Shown here: in pieces, positions 10,281 through 19,422 of the stretch
Numbering within the stretch: the first letter of the stretch is position 1
Layout: every line of letters starts with the position of its first letter
Source of the DNA: Superficieibacter sp. 1612_C1
Lineage (GTDB): Bacteria > Pseudomonadota > Gammaproteobacteria > Enterobacterales > Enterobacteriaceae
NCBI RefSeq assembly: GCF_015234305.1
Contig: NZ_JADGMI010000008.1
Span: 1 to 64,000, forward strand
Direction: 5' to 3'
DNA: 64,000 nucleotides
Made by a program: the position numbers and the translations under genes
Notes under the pieces: generated by a model
Seen by the model: the letters and a program-made list of their open reading frames with translations, nothing else
The model's database searches: none
What the model was told of the DNA's origin: nothing

Positions 10281-10463
10281 TTGCACCAGGCCGGGCTGCC
10301 CGTCCTGCTTCTACTCCTTCCGGTTATATGTTATCTGGGGTGGTTATTCGTTAAACTACAGCGGTTGTCGCGGCGTCAACGTTGGCTGCGCAACCGGCTG
10401 GTAACGAAAAACGGTGTCCGGCCGGTATACCGTACCCGCCGTCGGCATCATCGGAAGGAGTGA
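10281..10463 (+). CDS. Small membrane-anchored hypothetical protein
   Basis: I do not recognise this 60-residue frame with certainty. It would start with TTG 3 nt after the yihI stop, preceded by GGCGGAAAG, and its TGA ends 2 nt before the hemN ATG. It therefore fits exactly between two genes and could be translationally coupled to both. It has one N-terminal hydrophobic helix (LPVLLLLLPVICYLGWLFV) followed by an Arg-rich tail of about 35 residues. Some gamma-Proteobacteria carry a longer membrane protein (DUF2489) near yihI and hemN, and this could be a shortened relative; that is a guess. The lack of an ATG keeps confidence moderate. Confidence 0.45.
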   Translation: MHQAGLPVLLLLLPVICYLGWLFVKLQRLSRRQRWLRNRLVTKNGVRPVYRTRRRHHRKE

Positions 10464-10465
10464 GC

Positions 10466-11839
10466 ATGTCTGAGCAGTTAATCGACTGGGATCTGGCCCT
10501 GATCCAAAAATATAACTATTCCGGGCCGCGTTATACCTCTTATCCCACCGCGCTGGAGTTTTCCGAAGACTTCGGCGAGGCGGAGTTTCTCAGCGCCGTG
10601 GCGCGCTATCCTGAGCGGCCGCTGTCGCTCTATGTCCATATCCCCTTTTGCCATAAGCTCTGCTATTTCTGCGGGTGCAACAAAATTGTCACTCGCCAGC
10701 AGCATAAAGCCGATCAGTACCTCGACGCGCTGGAACAGGAAATTCTCCATCGCGCGCCGCGGTTTGCTGGCCGGCAGGTTAGCCAGTTGCACTGGGGCGG
10801 CGGCACGCCAACTTACCTGAATAAAGCGCAAATCAGCCGCCTGATGACGCTATTGCGAGCGAATTTCGCCTTCAATGACGACGCGGAAATCTCGATCGAA
10901 GTCGATCCACGTGAAATAGCGCTGGATGTGCTCGATCATTTACGCGCCGAAGGCTTTAACCGTCTGAGCATGGGCGTGCAGGACTTCAACAAAGACGTTC
11001 AGCGGCTGGTTAACCGCGAGCAGGATGAAGATTTTATCTTTGCGCTGCTCAACCACGCCCGGGATATCGGTTTTACCTCGACCAATATCGACTTAATCTA
11101 CGGTCTGCCGAAGCAAACGCCGGAAAGCTTCGCTTTTACGCTTAAGCGCGTGGCGGAGCTTAACCCTGACCGGCTCAGCGTGTTTAACTATGCGCATCTG
11201 CCGACCCTGTTTGCTGCCCAGCGCAAAATCAAAGATACCGACCTGCCGACAGCGCAGCAGAAGCTGGATATTTTGCAGGAAACCATCGCCTCGCTGACCG
11301 CTGACGGCTACCAGTTTATCGGCATGGATCACTTTGCCCGTCCCGATAACGAACTGGCGGTCGCCCAGCGTGAGGGCATTCTGCATCGTAACTTCCAGGG
11401 CTATACCACCCAGGGCGATACCGATTTGCTGGGGATGGGCGTTTCGGCCATCAGCATGATCGGCGACTGCTATGCGCAGAACCAGAAAGAGCTGAAGCGC
11501 TATTATCAGCAGGTCGATGAGCAGGGCAACGCGCTGTGGCGTGGGATTGCCTTAACGCGTGATGATTGCATCCGCCGCGATGTCATTAAGACGCTGATTT
11601 GTAATTTCCGCCTGGATACGCAAGCCATCGAAGCCCAGTGGGATCTCGACTTTAACGACTACTTTGCCGAAGACCTTAAGTTGCTGGCCCCGCTGGCGAA
11701 GGATGGGCTGGTGGACGTTAATGAAAAGGCCATTCAGGTCACCGCCAGGGGCCGCCTGCTGATCCGTAATATCTGCATGTGCTTTGACGCTTATCTGCGC
11801 CAGAAAGCGCGTATGCAGCAATTCTCACGGGTAATTTAA
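10466..11839 (+). CDS. hemN: Oxygen-independent coproporphyrinogen III dehydrogenase
   Basis: HemN is a cytoplasmic radical-SAM enzyme that oxidatively decarboxylates two propionates of coproporphyrinogen III during anaerobic heme synthesis. The 457-residue product contains the cluster motif HKLCYFCGCNK (CxxxCxxC plus the fourth conserved Cys), the GGGTPT segment and the C-terminal HemN domain. The ATG at 10466 follows a GGAAGGAG ribosome-binding site and gives the E. coli length. Its last 15 nt overlap the 3' end of the convergent TetR-family gene. Confidence 0.97.
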   Translation: MSEQLIDWDLALIQKYNYSGPRYTSYPTALEFSEDFGEAEFLSAVARYPERPLSLYVHIPFCHKLCYFCGCNKIVTRQQHKADQYLDALEQEILHRAPRFAGRQVSQLHWGGGTPTYLNKAQISRLMTLLRANFAFNDDAEISIEVDPREIALDVLDHLRAEGFNRLSMGVQDFNKDVQRLVNREQDEDFIFALLNHARDIGFTSTNIDLIYGLPKQTPESFAFTLKRVAELNPDRLSVFNYAHLPTLFAAQRKIKDTDLPTAQQKLDILQETIASLTADGYQFIGMDHFARPDNELAVAQREGILHRNFQGYTTQGDTDLLGMGVSAISMIGDCYAQNQKELKRYYQQVDEQGNALWRGIALTRDDCIRRDVIKTLICNFRLDTQAIEAQWDLDFNDYFAEDLKLLAPLAKDGLVDVNEKAIQVTARGRLLIRNICMCFDAYLRQKARMQQFSRVI

Positions 11840-12421
11840 ATCGAGTTCCGCATAGTCAGGGAATACGGTGCGGAATAATCGACGAATCAACGCCACGATG
11901 TCTTCATCGCTTCTGGCGGCGGAAAAGTTGTAGATTAGCGAAAAACTCATCTCCAGAAAAAAGGCGATGTCCTCTTTCGTTGCGTGTTCCAGAAACCAGC
12001 TTTCAAAAATAGTGCGCATCGCCTGATAGCGCGGCTGCTGGTGTTTTTCGTTTAGCTGACTGGCAATGTCGGGATGTTCCAGCGCCAGGCCAATCATCAC
12101 TCTGGCGACGGCAGTGCGGTGAAATTTACGCATCTCAATAACGCGGGCAATAAACTGCGCGTAAAAGTCGCGCTGGTTGCCGGCATCGTATTCCAGCACC
12201 GGAAGCGCTTCGCTGGCGTGACGCAGAAAGGCCTCGCAGAAAATCGCCTCTTTGCCCGGCCACCATTTGTAGATAGTGGTCTTGCTGACGCCCGCCTGGC
12301 GGGCCAGCTGCTCAACATTGATGCGGGCGAAGCTGACGCCGTCTTCAACCAGCGTCAGCATCGCGGTGAGAATGGAAATCCGCACGCTGTCGTCCCGCCT
12401 GCGGCCTCGTTTTATCTGCAC
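11825..12421 (-). CDS. TetR/AcrR family transcriptional regulator
   Basis: The 198-residue product has a canonical TetR helix-turn-helix at residues 15-60 (VEQLARQAGVSKTTIYKWWPGKEAIF reduced to its core VSKTTIYKWW) and an all-helical ligand domain behind it. A GTG at 12421 is the start, since a basic arm (KRGRRRDD) lies directly before the DNA-binding domain. It lies 52 nt after the glycyl-radical activase gene and on the same strand, so it may belong to that operon and control it; this is inference. It overlaps hemN tail to tail by 15 nt. E. coli K-12 has no gene here, so it arrived with the hpd-like operon. Confidence 0.88.
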   Translation of the reverse strand: MQIKRGRRRDDSVRISILTAMLTLVEDGVSFARINVEQLARQAGVSKTTIYKWWPGKEAIFCEAFLRHASEALPVLEYDAGNQRDFYAQFIARVIEMRKFHRTAVARVMIGLALEHPDIASQLNEKHQQPRYQAMRTIFESWFLEHATKEDIAFFLEMSFSLIYNFSAARSDEDIVALIRRLFRTVFPDYAELDLNYP

Positions 12422-12473
12422 GTCGTTTTCCCCGCTTTCGTTTTGCCAGTGAGTATAAGAAAGCGGGAAGGGA

Positions 12474-13412
12474 TCAGAAAGGGGTATCGCTGCCTACGTA
12501 GCAACGGATCGCCTGCGCCTCGAAATGCGCTTTCATCGCCAGCAGCGCATTCTGGGTGAGCGACCCGGTATGCGCGAAGTCATACTGACGACTTAACTGG
12601 GTATATTTTGATGCGCCCAGCCGATGAAACGGTAATAAATTCACTTCCGTCAGGCCAGCCTGTTGCAGAAAACGCGCGGTGGCCTGCATGTTCTGGTCAT
12701 CATCGTTAAAGCCAGGAATGACCGGCACGCGTGGGATCAGGCGAAACGCGTCGCGATGCTGTGCCATCTTCACGATATTTTCGAGGATCAGCGTATTGGA
12801 TACGCCGGTGCCTTCACGGTGGCGGGCGTCGTCCATATGTTTGATATCGACAAAGACCCAGTCGGTGTGTTTAAGCACCTCCTGATAATGGCTCCACGAC
12901 GCGTAGCCGGAGGTCTCTATGGCCGTGTGGATGTAGTTACGGTGGCACTGTTCAAGAAAGCGGGCGGCGAATTTATACTGGGTCATCATTTCGCCGCCGC
13001 CGAGGGTGATGCCGCCGCCGCTGCCCCAGAAGCGCCGGTCGCGTTCTATCTTGCGCATCAGCGCTTCCTGAGTGTAATACTTCCCGGCGATACCCAGCGC
13101 CGAGTCATAGCAATACTCCACGCAACGGAGCGATTCACACTGCTGGCAGCGCGCGCGATCGAAGGCAATCGCGCCGCCCTGCGTAATAGCGATGGCCTGT
13201 TCCGGACACTGCTCCACGCAGTTATAGCAGCGCTGACAGCTATCCTCGCGGAACATCACCTCCCGGTTGCGGCACTCTCCCTCCGGGTTGCTGCACCAGG
13301 TACAGCTCAGCGGGCAGCCTTTGAAAAAAATTAGCGTCCTTCCGCCCGGACCATCGTGAACGGAAAAACCCTGAATATCAAAAATCAGCGCGACGTCTTC
13401 ATTGGTTTTCAT
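12474..13412 (-). CDS. hpdA: Glycyl-radical enzyme activase, 4-hydroxyphenylacetate decarboxylase type (HpdA-like)
   Basis: This radical-SAM protein would generate the glycyl radical on the adjacent large subunit. The 312 residues carry CPLSCTWC (CxxxCxxC) near residue 35, then two ferredoxin-type Cys groups (CQRCYNCVEQCP and CQQCESLRCVEYC), and the SAM-binding GGGITLGGGE segment. I chose ATG 13412 (MKTNEDVALIFDIQ) since GRE activases start shortly before the IFDIQGFSVHDGPG motif; an upstream in-frame ATG at 13457 would add 15 unusual residues. It lies third in the order large-small-activase, the clostridial hpdBCA order. Confidence 0.88.
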   Translation of the reverse strand: MKTNEDVALIFDIQGFSVHDGPGGRTLIFFKGCPLSCTWCSNPEGECRNREVMFREDSCQRCYNCVEQCPEQAIAITQGGAIAFDRARCQQCESLRCVEYCYDSALGIAGKYYTQEALMRKIERDRRFWGSGGGITLGGGEMMTQYKFAARFLEQCHRNYIHTAIETSGYASWSHYQEVLKHTDWVFVDIKHMDDARHREGTGVSNTLILENIVKMAQHRDAFRLIPRVPVIPGFNDDDQNMQATARFLQQAGLTEVNLLPFHRLGASKYTQLSRQYDFAHTGSLTQNALLAMKAHFEAQAIRCYVGSDTPF

Positions 13413-13462
13413 GGCAGTGGTCGTCCGTGGCAAGCGGGGCCGTTTTTGGCCCCGCACAGGGT

Positions 13463-13720
13463 TTAGCTCAACGGCTGGAATTTCTCGCAGGCGTTCATCG
13501 TCGGGTAGACCATTTTCTCATGGCACTGGCCGACGAATTCCGTTCCGGCTTTCACGCAGTAGCTCTGGCAGAACTTGCACTGGTTTTTACGCACAAAGGC
13601 CTGACAGCTCTTCACTGGTGAATCCAGCAGAATGCGCTGCTGAGAGTGTTCGCAGGTGCCTTTAAATACATCAAACGGCGCGCATTTCTGGCAGTCGTTG
13701 CAGGTATATTCCATGGTCAT
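13463..13720 (-). CDS. hpdC: 4-hydroxyphenylacetate decarboxylase small subunit-like Fe-S protein (HpdC-like)
   Basis: This 85-residue protein has ten cysteines (7, 10, 13, 23, 39, 48, 51, 55, 66, 78), arranged as two metal-cluster groups, CxxCxxC...C...C and CxxC...C...C. Among glycyl-radical decarboxylases only 4-hydroxyphenylacetate decarboxylase is known to need such a small subunit, which binds two [4Fe-4S] clusters and holds the hetero-octamer. The ATG directly follows the TAA of the large subunit (TAAATG) with GAGGAA as ribosome-binding site. A second in-frame ATG two codons on is possible. The size equals clostridial HpdC as I recall it. Confidence 0.85.
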   Translation of the reverse strand: MTMEYTCNDCQKCAPFDVFKGTCEHSQQRILLDSPVKSCQAFVRKNQCKFCQSYCVKAGTEFVGQCHEKMVYPTMNACEKFQPLS

Positions 13721-16366
13721 TTAAATTTCCTCATACTCGGTGCGGGAAATGATTTCATCCTGAATAGGTTTGGATAACTCAACCCAGTACTGCGTAAAGC
13801 CGGCGACACGCACCATCAGATCGCGATAGTTACCGGGGTTTTCCTGAGCGTCTTTCAGCATCCGCGAATCGACGATATTGAACTGGATGTGGTAGCCACC
13901 CTTGTCCATATAAGCGCGGATCAGCTCCTGAAGTTTTTTCGACCCCTGCACGCCTTTAATCGCTGACGGATGGATCTTGGTATTCAGCTGGGTGTTCATA
14001 AAGTCGGAGTGATCGATGCAGGTCGCCGAGTTAAAGACGGCATACGGGCCGCTCACGTCGGTACCCGGATAAGGCGACTGCGCGCCGTCGGCCAGCGTCA
14101 GGCCGGTCAGACGACCGTCCGGCGAGGCAACACAGGCTTGCCCCAGCGGGCCGTGGGTGGTGACGGACAACATACATGGCACCCACGGACGGCCAAAAAT
14201 ATCGTTCACTTCCGGCACGATATCGCGGAAATATTCCACGATGTCTTTATAGATATCATCGACATAAGGCTCATCGTTACCGAACTTCGGCGCGCTCATG
14301 CACAGGGAGTGAATACGCGCCCATTCATTGCTGACGCGTTTTTGATCGAACATCGAATAGTTGCCGGTTTCCGCCACGCTCTGATAGCCGAAGTTATGCT
14401 CCAGCGCGGTTTTCAGATCGCCCAGCGTAAATTTCTGCTCGTCGAAAATATTACGCTTAATGGAGGCCAGCGAGTTGGTCAGGTTGACCTGGCCGGAGAT
14501 CCAGGTGGTAAAGCAGCGGTTATAGCGGCTGCCGCCACGGTCGATATCCAGGCCGGACTCAATACAATCGGCCATTAATGCGGAGTAGAAAATCGGGTTG
14601 TCCACATCGTAGGTAGAGGCTGACTTGATATTAAACATCTCTTCAAACAGCACTACCACTTCGCGGAAATAGTGTTTGAACTGACTCATTACCTGCTCAA
14701 AGCTGTCCAGCGGCAGGCCGTGAGCCTCAAATACACGGGTCCCGGTGCGCGGATCGACGCCGTCCCACAGCACCAGTTCGAGGATTTTTGGCATATTGAT
14801 AAAGCCGACGCCGGTGGAGCTGTAAGAGCCTGCGCCGAGTTCGCCGTTGACCAGCGCGCCGGGCTGAATTTCCAGGCAGCCACCAATGGTCCAGGAACGC
14901 GCATCCTCGAGGGAAATTTTTTCCTCGCCGAAGGTTTTCATCAGATATTCAATGGCGACGCGGTTATTCACCCACGCCGGGAAGCCGGAGCCGGTCTTAT
15001 TACACTCGACCGCCTTCAGCACGAATTTGTCGCTGAGCTTGCTATCGTAGAGCATGGACAGCGTCGGCTGCGGGGTGGAGCAGCGCATCGTCGCTTCCAT
15101 AATCAGCTCTTCAAGCTCGTTCTCTGCGGAAGCGCCGTTCGGCTTCAGGCCACCGATGCCGACGTTGTTAAAGGTGCTGCCTGCCAACAGACCGATGGTG
15201 CCGACCGCCATTGCCAGGTCGATACCGGTGAATTTGACGCGCATACATTCGAGGATTTCCAGCGTCTCTTCGCGGGTGATGCGACCCTCTTTAATGTCTT
15301 TCTCCCAGAAGGGGTAGAGCACCTGGCCGATACGCCCCGGCGAGATCCCGGAACCCTGAATTTCGTTTAGCACCGCGATATGGCAGGTCCACATCAGTTG
15401 GGTGGCTTCGAGGAAGGTGCGCGGCGGATTCTCGACGATCCACGCCAGCCGCCCGGCCATATCGGTCAGCTCCTGGCGTACCGTGGCATCCTGTTCAATC
15501 GCTGCCATGCGCAGCGCTTCTTTGGCGTAACTGGCAATCCATGCCTGCACGCCCTCAATCACCAGAATCGTGCCCTGCCAGAAGGCGAGGCTGTCCGGCG
15601 AACCGCCGGTGTTTTCAGCAATCTTGCGACGGCATTTTTCCAGCATGCCCTTAAAGCCACACTGTAGTGGATACTGGAAGTTGACCACGTTACGGCCATG
15701 ACGCACCGACGTTTCCAGGTCCGAGCACATCAGCACCGCTTTTTTCATATTGAGGTACTGCTCGAAACGCGGGTGCATCGCCGCCCACATAAACGATGAG
15801 TCCTCAACGGATTTGTTTTTCCAGTAGCGGCACAGCTCAACGATGACCGGATATTCTTCGCGGCGCACGCCAAAGCGTCTGGAAATCGACAGCACGTTGC
15901 CCACGCTTTCGGTGACGTTGCCGCCGCCTTCCGCCACGATAGTCACTTCTTCCAGGCTTTTCGTCGCCGCCTTCGCGGATTCGGTTTCCATCTGCTCCGC
16001 GCTGTTGAGCGGGTAGCGGTTGGAGGTCCACGGCATAATATAGGCCCCGCGCACGTAGCGGGTTTTCTGCATCGCCAGCAGTTCGCCGCGGGTGATCATC
16101 GGCGTGAGGTGTTCAAAGCCGCACTTTAGCGCCATGGAGCGGCGCAGCATCGGATGATGGCCTTCCGCTTCGATCCATTTCTGCGTGTACCAGTATGTAA
16201 ACTCGGTATCCAGCGACACTTTCGCTTCGTAATAATCGTCGAGTAACTTTTTCGCCCGTGCGGAACCGGTGACTTTAATTTCGCGGTCTGTCACCTCTTC
16301 GGGCGCTTTACCGTACTGAAAACTGAGGGGGAGAGATCCCTGATTAAGCTGTTCTGAATCCAACAT
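13721..16366 (-). CDS. hpdB: Glycyl-radical enzyme, probable 4-hydroxyphenylacetate decarboxylase large subunit (HpdB-like)
   Basis: The 881-residue product is a pyruvate-formate-lyase-like glycyl-radical enzyme. The thiyl Cys is Cys497 in GGCLEIQPG, with Glu499 two residues on, as in clostridial HPA decarboxylase. The glycyl radical site is Gly856 in RVAGFTQYW, 25 residues from the C-terminus. Predicted reaction: 4-hydroxyphenylacetate to p-cresol plus CO2 under anaerobic conditions. The family call rests on the Cys-x-Glu motif, the small Fe-S subunit gene directly behind it, and the gene order. Indoleacetate and phenylacetate decarboxylases are related but lack that subunit. An AAGGAG ribosome-binding site precedes the ATG. 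The operon is an insertion between hemN and yshB relative to E. coli K-12. Confidence 0.85.
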   Translation of the reverse strand: MLDSEQLNQGSLPLSFQYGKAPEEVTDREIKVTGSARAKKLLDDYYEAKVSLDTEFTYWYTQKWIEAEGHHPMLRRSMALKCGFEHLTPMITRGELLAMQKTRYVRGAYIMPWTSNRYPLNSAEQMETESAKAATKSLEEVTIVAEGGGNVTESVGNVLSISRRFGVRREEYPVIVELCRYWKNKSVEDSSFMWAAMHPRFEQYLNMKKAVLMCSDLETSVRHGRNVVNFQYPLQCGFKGMLEKCRRKIAENTGGSPDSLAFWQGTILVIEGVQAWIASYAKEALRMAAIEQDATVRQELTDMAGRLAWIVENPPRTFLEATQLMWTCHIAVLNEIQGSGISPGRIGQVLYPFWEKDIKEGRITREETLEILECMRVKFTGIDLAMAVGTIGLLAGSTFNNVGIGGLKPNGASAENELEELIMEATMRCSTPQPTLSMLYDSKLSDKFVLKAVECNKTGSGFPAWVNNRVAIEYLMKTFGEEKISLEDARSWTIGGCLEIQPGALVNGELGAGSYSSTGVGFINMPKILELVLWDGVDPRTGTRVFEAHGLPLDSFEQVMSQFKHYFREVVVLFEEMFNIKSASTYDVDNPIFYSALMADCIESGLDIDRGGSRYNRCFTTWISGQVNLTNSLASIKRNIFDEQKFTLGDLKTALEHNFGYQSVAETGNYSMFDQKRVSNEWARIHSLCMSAPKFGNDEPYVDDIYKDIVEYFRDIVPEVNDIFGRPWVPCMLSVTTHGPLGQACVASPDGRLTGLTLADGAQSPYPGTDVSGPYAVFNSATCIDHSDFMNTQLNTKIHPSAIKGVQGSKKLQELIRAYMDKGGYHIQFNIVDSRMLKDAQENPGNYRDLMVRVAGFTQYWVELSKPIQDEIISRTEYEEI

Positions 16367-16595
16367 TACCTTGTACTCCTTATGATAGGGCTGAGCGATT
16401 TCCGACAGGAAAACGGCTCATGGCGGTAACGTTATCGCGCAAAAAATAATTAGTAAACGATCCGTTCAGTAATTGATTTGTTGTTTGACCAGACGCAAAA
16501 ATTTTCGCAATTACCAATATGAGTAAGAATGATTTGCGTTATTGATTTTGCGCAGAGAGACAGAGAGAAGGGCGAGGAGGAGTCCTCAGCAATTC

Positions 16596-16630
16596 ACAGG
16601 CCTGTGCAAGCGCAGCGCCGCCAGGCATAA
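16596..16630. repeat. Degenerate REP-like element
   Basis: The segment CAGGCCTGTGCAAGCGCAGCGCCGCCAGGCATAA resembles the REP unit at 231-264 (shared GCGCAGCGCC core with complementary flanks). It separates the inserted glycyl-radical operon from yshB-glnG. Confidence 0.55.
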
Positions 16631-16660
16631 TTCCACGGTATGACGCTTGCCAGCAATCTG

Positions 16661-16691
16661 ACGCCTTCCTCAAAAGAGATGAGGAAGGCGT
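16661..16691 (-). terminator. Hairpin after yshB, possible terminator
   Basis: An 11-bp perfect stem (ACGCCTTCCTC / GAGGAAGGCGT) lies 8 nt behind the yshB stop codon. It lacks a clear T-run on either strand, so termination is only probable. Confidence 0.5.
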
Positions 16692-16698
16692 TCGGAAA

Positions 16699-16821
16699 TT
16701 AACTTAAGAAATTCACCAGCGCCGCGCACAGCACCGCCGCAATCGCCGTTTGGGGCGAATGGCTTGCCGCTGCGCCAGCTTCGACGCTGCCCGACACAAT
16801 ATGAATTAATGATTCCAGCAT
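16699..16821 (-). CDS. yshB: Small protein YshB
   Basis: This 40-residue frame reads MLESLIHIVSG...SHSPQTAIAAVLCAALVNFLS and matches E. coli YshB (36 residues, MLESIINLVSSG...HTPQTAVAAVLCAA) in both sequence and location beside glnG. The C-terminal half is a hydrophobic helix, so it is a small inner-membrane protein. A GGGAGAG ribosome-binding site lies 7 nt before the ATG. A role in intracellular replication of Salmonella has been reported for YshB; the mechanism is not known to me. The first half carries a few extra Ala/Gly residues relative to E. coli. Confidence 0.9.
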   Translation of the reverse strand: MLESLIHIVSGSVEAGAAASHSPQTAIAAVLCAALVNFLS

Positions 16822-16932
16822 GATGGCTCTCCCGTGTTACCGGGTCAGATCATACTCAACTCATCGGCACAGTAAAGTACAAAAATGCAGCAATTTGCGC
16901 TATATGATCCATTTTTACACAACGCCGGGCCG

Positions 16933-18342
16933 CTATTCCATGCCCAGCTCTTTCAGCTTGCGGGTCAGGGTGTTCCGTCCCCAGCCGAGCAGCCGCGCCG
17001 CCTCCTGTTTATGCCCCTGCGTATGGCGCAACGCGGTAGTTAACAGCGTGCGCTCCAGCTCAGGCTGCGCTTCGGAGAGCAGATCCTGATGCCCGGAACG
17101 CAGGGCGCGATCGGCCCACTGCGCCAGCAAGGTTGCCCAGCTATCCGGATGCGTTTGTGACGGGCTATCCGGAACGCTGGTTTCAAAGAGTTCACCCGGC
17201 AGATCCTGAATCAGCACCTCCTGCCCGGCGGCCATGACGGTCAGCCAGCGGCAGGTATTCTCCAGCTGGCGCACGTTACCCTGCCAGGCCAGCCGCGTAA
17301 GTGCGGCTTCCGTTTCCGGGTGAAGCTGTTTGGTCTCAACCCCCAGTTCGCGCGCGGCGACCTGAAGAAAGTGACGTGCCAGGCGCGGAATATCTTCCCG
17401 CCGCTCGCGCAACGGCGGCAGATGCACGCGGATCACGTTCAGACGGTGGAACAGGTCCTCACGAAATTTCCCCTCCTGCACGCGCAGCTCCAGATTCTGA
17501 TGGGTAGCCGCGATAATTCGCACGTCCACTTTTACCGGCGCGTAGCCGCCGACCCGGTAAAACTGACCGTCCGCCAGCACGCGTAACAGTCGGGTCTGCA
17601 CGTCCAGCGGCATGTCGCCGATTTCATCAAGAAACAGCGTGCCGCCGTCCGCCTGTTCAAAACGCCCCTGACGAATAGTATTCGCGCCGGTAAACGCGCC
17701 TTTTTCATGCCCGAACAGTTCGGACTCGATCAAATCTTTCGGGATCGCCGCCATATTCAGCGCGATAAACGGCGCTTTCGCCCTCGGGCTATGGCGGTGC
17801 AGGGCATGAGCCACCAGCTCTTTCCCGGTCCCCGATTCGCCGTTAATCAGCACGCTTATTGATGACCGGGAGAGACGCCCGATAATACGAAACACATCCT
17901 GCATCGCCGGCGCTTCGCCGATAATATCCGTCGTCGGACCGTTCACCTGCACGTTACGCGGCTGCTGCTGTTCCTGATAATGGCTGATAGCGCGCTCGAC
18001 CAGCGCCACCGCTTCGTCAATATCAAAGGGTTTGGGCAGATAATCAAACGCGCCCTGCTGGTAGGCGCTCACCGCGGCGTCCAGATCGGAGTGGGCGGTC
18101 ATTATGATGACCGGAAGCATCGGGTGGCGCTGTTTAATCTGTTTTAACAGCGCCAGGCCGTCCATGCCCGGCATGCGGATGTCAGAAAGCAGGACGTCCG
18201 GCGTTTTGCTCGCCAGTGCGTCCAGCACCTCGCTGCCGCTTTCATACGTGATGCAGCTCAATCCGGCACCGGTCAGCGCGCGTTCAAGCACCCAACGGAT
18301 GGAGCTATCGTCATCGACTACCCAGACTATCCCTCGTTGCAT
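16933..18342 (-). CDS. glnG: Nitrogen regulation response regulator NtrC (NR-I)
   Basis: NtrC activates sigma-54 promoters such as glnAp2 under nitrogen limitation. The 469 residues comprise a receiver domain ([11 protein letters not shown], phospho-acceptor in [12 protein letters not shown]), an AAA+ domain with Walker A GESGTGKE, the sigma-54 contact loop [15 protein letters not shown], and a C-terminal Fis-type helix-turn-helix ([21 protein letters not shown]). It follows glnL by 12 nt in the glnALG operon. Length equals the E. coli protein. Confidence 0.98.
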   Translation of the reverse strand: MQRGIVWVVDDDSSIRWVLERALTGAGLSCITYESGSEVLDALASKTPDVLLSDIRMPGMDGLALLKQIKQRHPMLPVIIMTAHSDLDAAVSAYQQGAFDYLPKPFDIDEAVALVERAISHYQEQQQPRNVQVNGPTTDIIGEAPAMQDVFRIIGRLSRSSISVLINGESGTGKELVAHALHRHSPRAKAPFIALNMAAIPKDLIESELFGHEKGAFTGANTIRQGRFEQADGGTLFLDEIGDMPLDVQTRLLRVLADGQFYRVGGYAPVKVDVRIIAATHQNLELRVQEGKFREDLFHRLNVIRVHLPPLRERREDIPRLARHFLQVAARELGVETKQLHPETEAALTRLAWQGNVRQLENTCRWLTVMAAGQEVLIQDLPGELFETSVPDSPSQTHPDSWATLLAQWADRALRSGHQDLLSEAQPELERTLLTTALRHTQGHKQEAARLLGWGRNTLTRKLKELGME

Positions 18343-18354
18343 AAACTCACGCCT

Positions 18355-19404
18355 CTATTTTTTGATGGGCAGGAACACCGAAAACTCGGTATGACCCGGC
18401 CAACTGGTAAATTCAATTTTTCCACAATGCTGGTCGATCAAACTGCGGGCGATGGATAAACCCAGCCCCGTTCCCCCTTCGCGCCCGCTGACCATCGGAT
18501 AAAACAGCGTGTCCTGAAGATGCGAAGGAATGCCCGGACCGTTATCTTCCACATCAATCCGCGCCGCCAGACGATAGCGCACGCCGTGCAGCGTCAACTG
18601 GAACGCCGTACGCGTGCGCAGGATAATTTCTCCGCCTTGCGGCCCCAGCGCCTGTAACGCATTGCGTACCACGTTCAATAACACCTGCTCAATCTGGTCG
18701 GGATCGTGCGGCAGCTCCGGCAGGCTGGGATCGTAATCGCGCACCAGCTTGACGTTATCCGGCAGCTCCATTGAGACCAGCTTCACCACGCGCTCGGCGA
18801 CTTTGTGAATGCTTTCTGTGACGTGTAGTCCAGGCTGCTGCGGTCCCAGCAGACGGTCCACCAGATTACGCAGACGGTCGGCCTGCTCAATAATGACATT
18901 GGTATATTCCGTCAGCGACGGATCGGGCAGCGCTTTACTCAGCAATTGCGCCGCGCCGCGCAGCCCGCCTAACGGGTTTTTAATCTCATGGGCCAGTCCA
19001 CGGACCAGATCGCGAGCGGCGACCTGCTGCGCATGCTGTAGCTGCTCCTGGCTCAGACGGCGCTGATTATCCATCGGGGCCATCTCCAGCAGGATCATGC
19101 CGTCCGGCAGACGCTGTGCCGTCAGTGAGAGAATATGCGAGCGCCCGTCGATCACCAGCGTGACTTCGTTATCGGTAAACCCCTGCCCGGCGCGCAGACT
19201 TTCCTGCATCAGCCCGACATTGAGAGAGAAATAGCTCAACAGCTCCGGCAAGGGTGTACCGAATAATTTACGCGAGCTTTGCGCCAGCAACTGCTGCGCC
19301 GCCGGATTCGCGTAATGGACCGCCAGATCGTCATCGACCAGCAGGATGCTGTTAATTAATGAGTTGAGGATCTGCCCAGCATCGGGCAGCACGCCGGTTG
19401 CCAT
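18355..19404 (-). CDS. glnL: Nitrogen regulation sensor histidine kinase NtrB (NR-II)
   Basis: NtrB phosphorylates NtrC when nitrogen is scarce and dephosphorylates it when bound to PII. The 349-residue cytoplasmic protein has an N-terminal PAS domain, the H-box [18 protein letters not shown], the N-box [10 protein letters not shown], and the ATP-lid motifs DNGPGIP and [10 protein letters not shown]. It lies between glnA and glnG and can be transcribed from its own promoter, which overlaps an NtrC site just upstream. Confidence 0.98.
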   Translation of the reverse strand: MATGVLPDAGQILNSLINSILLVDDDLAVHYANPAAQQLLAQSSRKLFGTPLPELLSYFSLNVGLMQESLRAGQGFTDNEVTLVIDGRSHILSLTAQRLPDGMILLEMAPMDNQRRLSQEQLQHAQQVAARDLVRGLAHEIKNPLGGLRGAAQLLSKALPDPSLTEYTNVIIEQADRLRNLVDRLLGPQQPGLHVTESIHKVAERVVKLVSMELPDNVKLVRDYDPSLPELPHDPDQIEQVLLNVVRNALQALGPQGGEIILRTRTAFQLTLHGVRYRLAARIDVEDNGPGIPSHLQDTLFYPMVSGREGGTGLGLSIARSLIDQHCGKIEFTSWPGHTEFSVFLPIKK

Positions 19405-19422
19405 GTAGCAGTCTCCTTAGTG

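Larger units (their letters stand above)
16367..16698. other. Intergenic region upstream of hpdB
   Basis: This gene-free stretch contains the AT-rich promoter area of the glycyl-radical operon (about 16400-16560), a REP-like unit and a GC-rich hairpin close to the yshB stop. I see direct TTTGCG repeats around 16533-16555 but no operator I can assign. Confidence 0.6.

Noticed and set aside
13970-15370. Two long plus-strand frames (202 and 232 codons) inside hpdB
   Set aside because: They are shadows of the 881-codon glycyl-radical gene and carry no recognisable domain.
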